Part shown: piece after piece, positions 1 through 5,743 of the stretch
Layout: each line of letters starts with the position of its first letter
Numbering within the stretch: position 1 is the stretch's first letter
NCBI GenBank assembly: GCA_014238345.1
Contig: JABABF010000008.1
Span: 1 to 6,617 of the forward strand
Direction: 5' to 3'
Length of the DNA: 6,617 nt
DNA from: Gammaproteobacteria bacterium
Lineage (GTDB): Bacteria > Pseudomonadota > Gammaproteobacteria > JABABF01
Notes under the pieces: generated by a model
Database searches by the model: none
What the model saw: the letters and a program-made list of their open reading frames with translations, nothing else
Told to the model about the DNA's origin: nothing
Program-made: the position numbers and the translations under genes

Positions 1-113
1 GAGGCTGGGCTCCCTTGAGGTGTCCACTGCACGACAACGGGATCGCCTAGAGCACTCCCAACAGACAATGGCCTGCGCAACAGCGGATGCCGCAATGCCG
101 TGAGGGGGATCAA
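1..113. other. recA upstream region; no gene assignable
   Basis: This is the leader of recA and perhaps the tail of an upstream gene. One plus-strand frame is open from base 2 to a TGA at 101-103, which would place the end of an upstream gene just before recA. Its translation is rich in Arg, Gln and Ala and does not resemble the end of CinA/PncC, the common recA neighbour, so I do not call it. The other two plus frames stop at 16-18 and 48-50. I find no CTGT-N8-ACAG LexA box and no convincing sigma-70 promoter, so transcription may start further left. Confidence 0.5.
102..108 (+). promoter_or_regulatory. Ribosome binding site fixing the recA start at 114
   Basis: The purine run GAGGGGG lies 5 bases before the ATG at 114. 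The earlier in-frame ATG at 87 has no such run before it and would add nine residues that do not look like a RecA N-terminus. This favours 114 as the true start. Confidence 0.8.
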
Positions 114-1136
114 ATGGCTAGTGAATCAGATCGCAAAAAGTCTCTGGAAGCCGCACTAAAACAAATTGAGCGCCAATTCGGCAAGGGGGCTGCCATGCGC
201 CTTGGCGACCGTGAATTGGAGAATATTCCGGCCATCTCCACTGGCTCGCTGGCGCTTGATGTGGCGCTAGGAGTCGGCGGTCTTCCCAAGGGACGCATTG
301 TCGAAATCTACGGCCCAGAATCCTCGGGCAAAACCACGCTGAGCCTACAGGTCATCGCCCAATGCCAACAGCAGGGGGGCAACGCCGCTTTTATTGACGC
401 AGAGCATGCACTGGATCCGCACTATGCCGAGAAAATCGGTGTGCAGGTCGACGACTTGGTCGTCTCTCAGCCGGACTCCGGTGAGCAGGCACTGGAGATG
501 ACCGAAACGCTGGTGCGCTCTCAGGCGGTGGATGTGCTGGTAATCGATTCGGTTGCTGCACTGACACCACGCGCCGAAATTGAGGGCGATATGGGAGATA
601 CCCATGTCGGACTACAGGCACGCCTGCTGAGTCAAGCCATGCGCAAATTGACATCTCATATCAAACAGGCCAACTGCCTCGTCATCTTTATCAACCAGAT
701 CCGCATGAAAATCGGTGTCATGTACGGCAACCCAGAAACCACTACCGGCGGTAATGCCCTCAAGTTTTACTCCTCGGTGCGTCTGGACATCCGCCGCATC
801 GGCGCGATCAAAGATGGCAATGAGATCATCGGCAATGAAACCCGCGTCAAAGTAGTCAAAAATAAAGTGGCTCCACCATTCCGCAAGGCCGAATTTCAGA
901 TACTCTTTGATCGGGGCATCAACCACCTGGGCGAAGTGGTGGATTTGGGGGTCAGCTGTGGCCTTATTGAAAAAGCGGGCTCTTGGTACAGCTATCAGGG
1001 CGAGCGCATCGGCCAAGGGCGCACCGCCGTTGAGGCATTTCTAGGCGAGCAGCAAGAAACTGCAGACACAATTGAAGCAACTATTCGGGCACAGCTGATG
1101 CCCCCTAAGCACAACTCTACTGAGCCACCATCGTAA
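114..1136 (+). CDS. recA: RecA recombinase
   Basis: This is a 340-residue RecA, the cytoplasmic DNA-dependent ATPase that forms filaments on single-stranded DNA, catalyses strand exchange and stimulates LexA self-cleavage. In order: an N-terminal polymerisation helix (about 1-30, with QIERQFGKGAAMRLGD), Walker A GPESSGKT at 67-74, the catalytic Glu of DAEHALD at 98, Walker B VLVIDS at 141-146, loop L1 around EIEGDMGDTHVG (155-166), and loop L2 with FINQIRMKIGVMYGNPETTTGG (192-213). The C-terminal domain follows, with GAGSWYSY-like and GERIGQGR segments. Length is normal for the family. The start at 114 is set by a GAGGGGG run; the in-frame ATG at 87 is less likely. recX follows after 58 bp without a visible terminator. 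No LexA box is seen in the 113 bases upstream. The acidic, disordered tail (about 311-340) is diverged, as is usual. Confidence 0.98.
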   Translation: MASESDRKKSLEAALKQIERQFGKGAAMRLGDRELENIPAISTGSLALDVALGVGGLPKGRIVEIYGPESSGKTTLSLQVIAQCQQQGGNAAFIDAEHALDPHYAEKIGVQVDDLVVSQPDSGEQALEMTETLVRSQAVDVLVIDSVAALTPRAEIEGDMGDTHVGLQARLLSQAMRKLTSHIKQANCLVIFINQIRMKIGVMYGNPETTTGGNALKFYSSVRLDIRRIGAIKDGNEIIGNETRVKVVKNKVAPPFRKAEFQILFDRGINHLGEVVDLGVSCGLIEKAGSWYSYQGERIGQGRTAVEAFLGEQQETADTIEATIRAQLMPPKHNSTEPPS

Positions 1137-1194
1137 GGATCACGCAACGAGTGAGACGAGAGACTAATACCGTGACCCGCTAGGACATACGAGC

Positions 1195-1701
1195 ATGTCC
1201 AACCCCAGTGAACATCCCGACCCAATAGCTGCGTTGCGCAAGCTCGCCATTGAGTGCCTCGCCCGGCGCGACTACAGCCGAGCCGAGTTAGAGCGCCGCC
1301 TGTTGCGCCACAACAAATCAGCACAACCCGCTACGGCGATCACCGATCTACTAGATGCGCTGACCCACAGCGGCGCACTCAACGAGGCCCGCTACGCCGA
1401 AACCTTTGTGCGCGAGCGCTACCGCCGTGGGCACGGCCCGTTGCGTATCCACCACGAACTCAAGATGCGTGGTACCGATGCCGAAGTGGCGACAGCCGTA
1501 CTGGCACGCTATCAGCCGCAGTGGCCAGCCCTAACAGCGCGGGTACGCGCCAAACGCTTCGGCGCAGCTCCGCCTGCCGATGCCACCGAACGCGCCCGCC
1601 AAGCCCGCTTTCTGCAACAGCGAGGCTTTGATGCCGATATGGTGCGCCAAGCGCTGGCGTGGTCAGAAAATGATGATTCTGTGGCTCTCCCTCTAGACTA
1701 A
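1195..1701 (+). CDS. recX: RecX, regulatory protein of RecA
   Basis: This 168-residue protein belongs to the RecX family of small, all-helical proteins that bind the groove of the RecA filament and usually inhibit its extension and ATPase activity. Three tandem three-helix repeats are visible: the first with CLARRDYSRAELERRL (21-36), the second with LNEARYAETFVRERYRRGHGP (62-82) followed by a basic helix to KMRG (90-93), and the third with ARQARFLQQRGFDADMVRQAL (134-154). The many Arg residues fit the family. The start is supported by AGGA at 1182-1185, nine bases before the ATG. Position directly after recA in the same direction is the classic arrangement and implies co-transcription. An overlapping frame at 1254-1631 is a shadow. 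Confidence 0.95.
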   Translation: MSNPSEHPDPIAALRKLAIECLARRDYSRAELERRLLRHNKSAQPATAITDLLDALTHSGALNEARYAETFVRERYRRGHGPLRIHHELKMRGTDAEVATAVLARYQPQWPALTARVRAKRFGAAPPADATERARQARFLQQRGFDADMVRQALAWSENDDSVALPLD

Positions 1702-1739
1702 AAGGGCGAGCCTATCACTCGGCTAAGGCCATAGGCTCG
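1700..1739 (-). terminator. Hairpin between convergent recX and the small heat-shock gene
   Basis: A perfect 9-bp inverted repeat, CGAGCCTAT (1707-1715) and ATAGGCTCG (1731-1739), encloses a 15-base loop that contains a further GGC/GCC pairing. Read on the minus strand it is followed by CCC and then TTTT (plus-strand AAAA at 1700-1703), which suits a weak intrinsic terminator for the heat-shock gene ending at 1765. On the plus strand no T-run follows, so for recX it would be only a stabilising 3' hairpin. The T-run overlaps the recX stop codon. Confidence 0.5.
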
Positions 1740-1764
1740 ATCGGCAATGTGGCTAACTGATGCC

Positions 1765-2274
1765 TTAGCTGGCCGACACGGTGACCGTGTCGCTCGCAAC
1801 GCTGGGGTTGATGTCAATCACGCGCCGCTTCAAACGCTCAGGCACCTCTCGCAAAAGGTGGATACGCAACATGCCATCGCTCAGCTCGGCGCGGCTCACC
1901 TGCACATAGTCCGCAAGGCGGAACTTACGCTCAAAGCCGCGCTCGGCGATGCCTCGGTAGAGATAGCGCCGCTCGCTGGCAGCGGGCGGCGTGTCAGCTT
2001 GGGCATCGGCGGCACCAATGTCCTCAGGGCGCACCGCACCGCGCACACTCAGTGTGTTGTCCTGCACACTGAGGTCGATATCCTCACGGCGGAATCCGGC
2101 CACCGCCAAGGTGATGACATAGCTGCCATCGCCCTCGCTGTTGCCAACCAGCTCAATGTTGTAGGGCGGGTAGCCACCCGAGGATTTTGCCTCCAGAGCC
2201 GCGTCAAGCAAGCTGGCCAAGTGGTCGAAGCCAACCGTGGTACGAAAAAGTGGGCTGAGTTGATGTGCGTTCAT
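1765..2274 (-). CDS. ibpA: IbpA-type small heat-shock protein (Hsp20)
   Basis: This 169-residue alpha-crystallin-type chaperone is ATP-independent; the family coats unfolding proteins and protein aggregates in the cytoplasm and hands them to DnaK/ClpB. The N-terminus (LSPLFRTTVGFDHLASLLD, 6-24) and the segment GGYPPYNIELV (33-43) match the IbpA class closely. The crystallin domain follows, with AVAGFRREDIDLSV (57-70), QDNTLSVRG, YLYRGIAERGFERKFRLAD (104-122) and GMLRIHL (134-140). An IxI motif (IDI, 153-155) needed for oligomer assembly lies near the end. Two oddities are an Ala/Asp/Pro-rich insertion at about 84-100 relative to E. coli IbpA and a Ser/Thr-rich tail. The start at 2274 is chosen because AAGGAG sits ten bases upstream and because the family N-terminus begins there; an in-frame ATG at 2340 is rejected. 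It is preceded by sigma-32-type promoters and a ROSE-like leader. Confidence 0.95.
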   Translation of the reverse strand: MNAHQLSPLFRTTVGFDHLASLLDAALEAKSSGGYPPYNIELVGNSEGDGSYVITLAVAGFRREDIDLSVQDNTLSVRGAVRPEDIGAADAQADTPPAASERRYLYRGIAERGFERKFRLADYVQVSRAELSDGMLRIHLLREVPERLKRRVIDINPSVASDTVTVSAS

Positions 2275-2283
2275 GAGTTGTTT

Positions 2284-2340
2284 ACTCCTTGTGACTAAGC
2301 GAGTTACCTGGCCAATCCCCACTGCGGGGCAACTAGCCAA
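2284..2340 (-). promoter_or_regulatory. ROSE-like RNA thermometer in the heat-shock gene leader
   Basis: In the minus-strand RNA, ACUC-G-CUU (2304-2297) pairs with AAGGAGU (2290-2284) around a six-base loop, leaving one bulged G opposite the Shine-Dalgarno sequence. The strand facing the ribosome site contains UCGCU (2302-2298), matching the U(U/C)GCU signature of ROSE thermometers, which are well known upstream of ibpA-type genes. Just upstream, a second stem-loop forms from UGGC (2339-2336) with GCCA (2312-2309), outside a CCCC/GGGG stem with a five-base loop. The ribosome site would be masked at low temperature and open on heating. The pairings are seen by eye; thermometer function is inferred from the motif and the gene it precedes. 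Confidence 0.75.
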
Positions 2341-2371
2341 GATGGTGTGGCGCAGTCAGCGGCCTTTCAAG
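2340..2371 (-). promoter_or_regulatory. Possible second sigma-32 promoter (P2)
   Basis: On the minus strand a perfect CTTGAAA (2371-2365) is followed after 17 bases by CACCATCT (2347-2340), one mismatch from CCCCATNT. Measured from CTTGAA the spacer is 18, slightly longer than the usual 13-17, so this is weaker than the promoter at 2400-2428. A transcript from here would start near 2333 and keep the ribosome-site hairpin of the leader but lose the upstream stem. Confidence 0.35.
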
Positions 2372-2399
2372 TGAATGCCCGCCATCTGCACACTACATA

Positions 2400-2428
2400 A
2401 TATGGGGGCGGTGCGGCTCTAACTCAAG
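2400..2428 (-). promoter_or_regulatory. Sigma-32 heat-shock promoter (P1)
   Basis: On the minus strand CTTGAG (2428-2423) and CCCCATAT (2407-2400) are 15 bases apart, inside the 13-17 range of sigma-32 (RpoH) promoters. The -10 matches CCCCATNT fully and the -35 matches CTTGAA at five of six positions. Transcription would start near 2393, giving a leader of roughly 120 bases that contains the ROSE-like hairpin. Lying directly upstream of an IbpA-type gene makes chance unlikely. Confidence 0.85.
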
Positions 2429-2459
2429 TTCTACCCGCTCAAGGCTCTACAATGACCAG

Positions 2460-2475
2460 TGCAACGGGTGTTGCA
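2460..2475. repeat. Inverted repeat TGCAAC-gggt-GTTGCA
   Basis: A perfect 6-bp inverted repeat with a four-base centre lies between the heat-shock promoter and the divergent gene at 2565. No T-run follows on either strand, so it is not an obvious terminator. It could be an operator or a hairpin in a transcript leader. A chance occurrence is quite possible. Confidence 0.3.
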
Positions 2476-2503
2476 GTAGTTAATTGCCAAAGCGTATTTC
2501 TAG

Positions 2504-2518
2504 ACTGCTTAATGCAGT
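2504..2518. repeat. Inverted repeat ACTGC-ttaat-GCAGT
   Basis: A 5-bp inverted repeat around an A/T centre lies about 47 bases before the ATG at 2565. The form (short arms, A/T-rich middle) resembles a binding site for a dimeric repressor. No regulator gene lies in the window, so the assignment is only a suggestion. A weak TTGCCA at 2484-2489 is the only -35-like element nearby and no good -10 accompanies it. Confidence 0.3.
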
Positions 2519-2564
2519 GATACCATGACTCACCACCGCCACAATTTAGGGATCGAAACAGCAA

Positions 2565-3050
2565 ATGACTGAGCAACTGAGTACTCTAGAGAAACGCATT
2601 GCTTTGCTTGAGGATATTGAAGCCATCAAGCAACTCAAATACCGCTATCTGCGTGCCTGCGATAACAAAGAGGGCGAGGTGTTGCGCGATTGTTTTGTGG
2701 CCGGATCAGTGGAGATCGACTACGGGCGTATCGGCAAATTCTCCCGGCGCGAAGAATTGATGGAGGTCTTCGAGCGGCTTGCCTGCCACGACCACATTAT
2801 CGAGCTCCACCACGGACACAATCCCAGTATCACCGTCAGTGGCGATATAGCTCAGGGGATTTGGAGCCTCTATTACCACCAGATCAATTCTCAGGATAGC
2901 AGTGCAACCCAACTTGGCGGCCAGTACAACGACGAGTACTGTCGTACGGATGAGGGTTGGCGCATCATTAGCAGCTGTTTTGTACTACACTCTAGCCAAG
3001 CGCTGAATTACTCAGAAATGGCTACGGGCAGCTTGAGTGGCAGGTCGTAA
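2565..3050 (+). CDS. SnoaL-like (NTF2-fold) protein
   Basis: This 161-residue protein of the SnoaL-like/NTF2 superfamily has a single cone-shaped alpha+beta barrel domain; members include polyketide cyclases, dehydratases, isomerases and ring-hydroxylating dioxygenase beta subunits, along with many of unknown role. The N-terminal helices carry the family pattern IEAIKQLKYRYLRACDN (18-34), and the strand with SVEIDYG (48-54) follows. Next come a His-rich stretch IIELHHGHNPSITVSGD (78-94), YYHQIN (103-108), GGQYNDEYCRTDEGWRI (118-134) and a final strand. Buried polar residues such as Tyr27, Asp33 and His82-His85 could line the pocket. There is no signal peptide. The Shine-Dalgarno match is poor (GGGA, too far upstream), so the start rests on the homology pattern. 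It heads a run of five plus-strand genes of acyl-CoA or lipid metabolism type; its own reaction is unknown. Confidence 0.8.
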   Translation: MTEQLSTLEKRIALLEDIEAIKQLKYRYLRACDNKEGEVLRDCFVAGSVEIDYGRIGKFSRREELMEVFERLACHDHIIELHHGHNPSITVSGDIAQGIWSLYYHQINSQDSSATQLGGQYNDEYCRTDEGWRIISSCFVLHSSQALNYSEMATGSLSGRS

Positions 3051-3176
3051 CAACAGCTCAACAGTTCACTGGCGATTCCACTCCCAACACCACATCCGCA
3101 ACTGATTAGAATGGCATTAAAACCGTCGTCAAATCCATCTTAAACTAACCTCCAATTAGACTACATCAGGTACAAT

Positions 3177-3953
3177 ATGGTTATGAGTACAGAACTTTTT
3201 CCGGCGGGTACAGCTCTGATCATTGGTGGTAGCGGTGGGGTCGGCGCGGCAGTGTGTCGAGAATTGGCCAGCGCTGGTTGCGACATTGCCCTAACCTACA
3301 ACAGTAATAAACAACGCGCCCAAGAAGTGGCGCAGGAAGTACGCAAACTGGGGCGCGCAGTTGATTGCCACCAACTATCGATCGGTGATGCCGAGAAAAC
3401 TCGCACCGTCATCGACCAAGTCGCCGCCGTGCGACGCCTGCACACCATAGTCATCGCTGCAGGATCAGATATTGATCAAGTGCTGATCCGCGACCTGAGT
3501 CCGGAGCAGTGGCGCGAAGTAGTTGATGCCGATCTCAATGGCTTTTTCCAAATCGTCCAAGCTTCACTGGGGCATTTGCAAGCAGGCGGCGGCGGTTCCT
3601 ATGTGCACATCAGCTCTGCTGGACTGCACCGCTGGCCAGAGCGCGATGTGCTGTCAGTGGCTCCAAAAGCGGCCATCGAATCCTTGATCCAAGGCATCGC
3701 CAAAGAAGAGGGACGGCACAACATCCGTGCTAACAGCGTCGCACTGGGAGTCATTGAAACAGGTATTTTCCTGCGGCTATTGGCCGAGGGCGTGTTCGAC
3801 GACCACTGGAAGACCGCTGTGCAAGCCGGACTGTGCCTAAAACGCTGGGGCAAAGCTGAAGAAGTGGCTCATGCCGTGGCCTACTTGGCATCCGAGCGCG
3901 CCGCCTATGTCACTGGCCAGCTACTATCTGTAGATGGCGGTTACGGAGTCTGA
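3177..3953 (+). CDS. Short-chain dehydrogenase/reductase with atypical active site
   Basis: This is a 258-residue classical-length SDR with a Rossmann fold binding NAD(P)H. The nucleotide loop GGSGGVGA is at 17-24, a Tyr-Asn-Ser after the second strand (41-43) may contact the adenine ribose or its phosphate, AAG (94-96) stands for the usual NNAG, and Asn121 fits the tetrad Asn. Ser146-Ser147 supply the catalytic Ser, and the C-terminus has the typical VTGQLLSVDGGYGV. The YxxxK motif is altered: Lys164 is present, but the residue four before it is Ser160 (codon TCA at 3654-3656), within DVLSVAPKAAIE. An ordinary Tyr-dependent mechanism is therefore doubtful; the protein may use a different residue or not be a redox enzyme. 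CAGG at 3167-3170 supports the ATG at 3177 over that at 3183. It probably works with the neighbouring hydratase in beta-oxidation-like chemistry (inference). Confidence 0.9.
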   Translation: MVMSTELFPAGTALIIGGSGGVGAAVCRELASAGCDIALTYNSNKQRAQEVAQEVRKLGRAVDCHQLSIGDAEKTRTVIDQVAAVRRLHTIVIAAGSDIDQVLIRDLSPEQWREVVDADLNGFFQIVQASLGHLQAGGGGSYVHISSAGLHRWPERDVLSVAPKAAIESLIQGIAKEEGRHNIRANSVALGVIETGIFLRLLAEGVFDDHWKTAVQAGLCLKRWGKAEEVAHAVAYLASERAAYVTGQLLSVDGGYGV

Positions 3954-4016
3954 ACTAGTGACTGCCCGTAACTTGCAACATCCGCCCCCTGCTTATCAAA
4001 ATCACCAGAGTACACC

Positions 4017-4481
4017 ATGACAGATTTTGCCAATCCCGCGGCTCTACTAGCCGCTGGGAAAAACGTGCCAGTAGACTTAGGCTACAGCGATTGGGTGGAG
4101 GTCGATCAGGATCGAATCAACCAATTTGCTGATGCCACTGGCGACCATCAGTGGATTCATGTAGATCCAGAACGCGCCCGTGAGGGGCCTTTTGGATGTT
4201 GCATTGCACACGGCTTCCTAACGCTGGCGCTGGTCAGCTCTTTCATGCCACAGCTGTGCAATGTGAAGGAGTTTGCCCTGGGCATCAACTACGGTAGCGA
4301 CCGAGTGCGTTATCCTGCGCCAGTACCCGTCGGATCGCGCGTCCGAGGACACGGGGAACTGGTCTCTGCCCAACCAATCGGCGAGGGTGGAGCTCAGGTG
4401 ATCATCCGTGTATCAATAGAATTAGCCAACGGCGATCGACCTGCCTGCGTCGCCGACATCGTGAGCCGTTACCTGCCCTGA
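4017..4481 (+). CDS. MaoC-like (R)-specific enoyl-CoA hydratase
   Basis: This 154-residue single-hotdog protein is of the MaoC dehydratase family, which adds water to trans-2-enoyl-CoA to give (R)-3-hydroxyacyl-CoA, usually as a cytoplasmic dimer. The hydratase signature is clear: FADATGDHQWIHVDPERA (37-54), with catalytic Asp43 and His48, and GPFGCCIAHGFLTLAL (57-72). Next come GINYGSDRVRYPAPVPVGSRVR (89-110) and a closing strand. By memory the pattern is very close to the mycobacterial Rv0130 (HtdZ) type rather than to PhaJ. Length is normal. Only AGAG (4007-4010) stands before the ATG, a weak ribosome site. It follows the SDR by 63 bp and precedes the amidohydrolase by 62 bp, which suggests one operon. 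The substrate chain or ring system cannot be told from the sequence. Confidence 0.92.
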   Translation: MTDFANPAALLAAGKNVPVDLGYSDWVEVDQDRINQFADATGDHQWIHVDPERAREGPFGCCIAHGFLTLALVSSFMPQLCNVKEFALGINYGSDRVRYPAPVPVGSRVRGHGELVSAQPIGEGGAQVIIRVSIELANGDRPACVADIVSRYLP

Positions 4482-4543
4482 GCCCAGCTGCCACGCCTAA
4501 TTGACGCAGAGCGCAGCAGCACAACAAGATATTCTTAACAGCT

Positions 4544-5743
4544 ATGCTCGACTACCGTATCATTGATTGCGACAATCATTACTACGAGCCAGACGACTGC
4601 TTCACACGCCATATTGAGGCACAGTACCGTCCTCACACCGTCTGGGTCAAACGTGAACACAAAGACGGGCACGGCATCATGATGCTCGGCGATGAACGGC
4701 TCAGTTTCTTTAGTGTAGGGGTCGGTGATTATGTCGGCCCACCAGGAGCCATGCGCGATTTCTTCAAGGGGCGCGAGAGCAGTGAAGCTCAGGCGCAGGT
4801 CAATATGCACCCGATCCAGATCGAAGACCATCCAGCCTTCACCCAACGCGCCGCACGAGAGCAATTGCTAGATGAGCAACAGGTCGAGGCCTCGGTGATG
4901 TTGCCCACCCTCGGTGTCGGGGTCGAGTGGCAGCTGCGGCGCCACCCAGAGGTGCTCTATCCCAGCCTCAGGGCTTTTAACCGCTGGCAGCAGGAGGAAT
5001 GGGGCTGGGGAAGCGACAGAGGACGCATCTTCTGTGCTGGGATGGTTTCGTTGCTGGATGTGGAGCAAGCCGTGGTCGAGTTAGAGCGCCTGATCGCCGA
5101 GGGGCTGAAATTGGTCTATATCACCACGGGCCCTGTGGACGGCAAAACCCCAGCCGACAGCCACTTCGATCCTTTCTGGGCTCGTGTGCAAGAAGCAGGT
5201 TTGCCAGTGGTCTTCCACATCGGTGAGGGCGGCTTCAACCAGATGTATGCCAGTCAGTGGGGTGAGGCCGCCACTCCAGCCTCCCATCGCTTCAGCGCTT
5301 TCAACAGTTATATCGGCATCGGCGAGCGCCCGATCACCGACACTGTGGCCTCACTGATTTTCTGTAATCTGTGTGGGCGCTTCCCAGGATTGCGCTTCAT
5401 GATTGTCGAGTACGGCTCCGCTTGGGTGGAGCATTTCCTGTCGGTCTTGGACAAAACCTATCGACTTGGGCATGTGCAGAGCCGCTGGCGCTTTGGCAAG
5501 CCCGGTCGACCCAGTGAAGTGTTCCGACGCCATTTCAGCGTGGTTCCCTTCCATGAAGATGATATCCCGAAGCTGAGCAGCTTGCTCGGAGCCCAATGCC
5601 TGATCAACGGCTCTGATTTTCCCCACCCAGAAGGCTTGGAATGGCCAATGCAAATGCTGGAATCAATGACAGAAATGGAGGCTCCTACCGTGCGTAGCAT
5701 TATGCGCGAAAACGCCTGTGAACTGCTCGGACTCAGTCCATGA
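4544..5743 (+). CDS. Amidohydrolase-family (Amidohydrolase_2) metal-dependent hydrolase
   Basis: This 399-residue TIM-barrel protein belongs to the Amidohydrolase_2 branch, which includes ACMSD-type decarboxylases and many C-C or C-N hydrolases with one divalent metal. The N-terminal strand carries the metal motif IIDCDNHYYEPDD (6-18), with Asp8, Asp10 and His12 in a DxDxH form instead of the plain HxH. Further expected ligands are His225 in PVVFHIGEGG, Glu289 in MIVEYGSAW and Asp358 in NGSDFPHPEG. There is no signal peptide, so it is cytoplasmic. It begins 62 bp after the MaoC gene, with no clear Shine-Dalgarno sequence, and its TGA overlaps the ATG of the NUDIX gene. Paralogues of this type are frequent in steroid and aromatic degradation clusters, where their reactions are mostly unproven. 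The exact substrate is unknown; a decarboxylase or ring-cleavage hydrolase are both possible. Confidence 0.88.
   Translation: MLDYRIIDCDNHYYEPDDCFTRHIEAQYRPHTVWVKREHKDGHGIMMLGDERLSFFSVGVGDYVGPPGAMRDFFKGRESSEAQAQVNMHPIQIEDHPAFTQRAAREQLLDEQQVEASVMLPTLGVGVEWQLRRHPEVLYPSLRAFNRWQQEEWGWGSDRGRIFCAGMVSLLDVEQAVVELERLIAEGLKLVYITTGPVDGKTPADSHFDPFWARVQEAGLPVVFHIGEGGFNQMYASQWGEAATPASHRFSAFNSYIGIGERPITDTVASLIFCNLCGRFPGLRFMIVEYGSAWVEHFLSVLDKTYRLGHVQSRWRFGKPGRPSEVFRRHFSVVPFHEDDIPKLSSLLGAQCLINGSDFPHPEGLEWPMQMLESMTEMEAPTVRSIMRENACELLGLSP

Noticed and set aside
15..43. TTGAGG as a -35 element for recA
   Set aside because: At the right spacing the sequence is CGGGAT, which is not a -10 box, nor is a sigma-32 -10 present.
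87..113. Nine-residue N-terminal extension of RecA
   Set aside because: No ribosome site precedes the ATG at 87, while a strong one precedes 114, and RecA proteins begin at about that point.
612..1016. 134-codon minus-strand frame inside recA
   Set aside because: Antisense shadow of the conserved RecA core, with no ribosome site or known motif.
1137..1194. Possible terminator or attenuator between recA and recX
   Set aside because: Only short ACGAG direct repeats are seen; no stem of useful length and no T-run.
1254..1631. 125-codon plus-strand frame inside recX
   Set aside because: Out-of-frame, Arg/Pro/Ser-rich translation typical of a shadow; RecX in the other frame is well supported.
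1747..2298. 183-codon plus-strand frame opposite the heat-shock gene
   Set aside because: It is antisense to a clear IbpA-type protein; its translation shows no family pattern and the minus strand has the promoter and ribosome site.
2275..2340. 22-residue N-terminal extension of the heat-shock protein
   Set aside because: The stretch is the untranslated leader with the thermometer hairpins; AAGGAG and the family N-terminus both point to the ATG at 2274.
4529..4539. Small palindrome AAGA-tat-TCTT before the amidohydrolase gene
   Set aside because: Four-base arms of A/T-rich sequence are expected by chance and no regulator is at hand.
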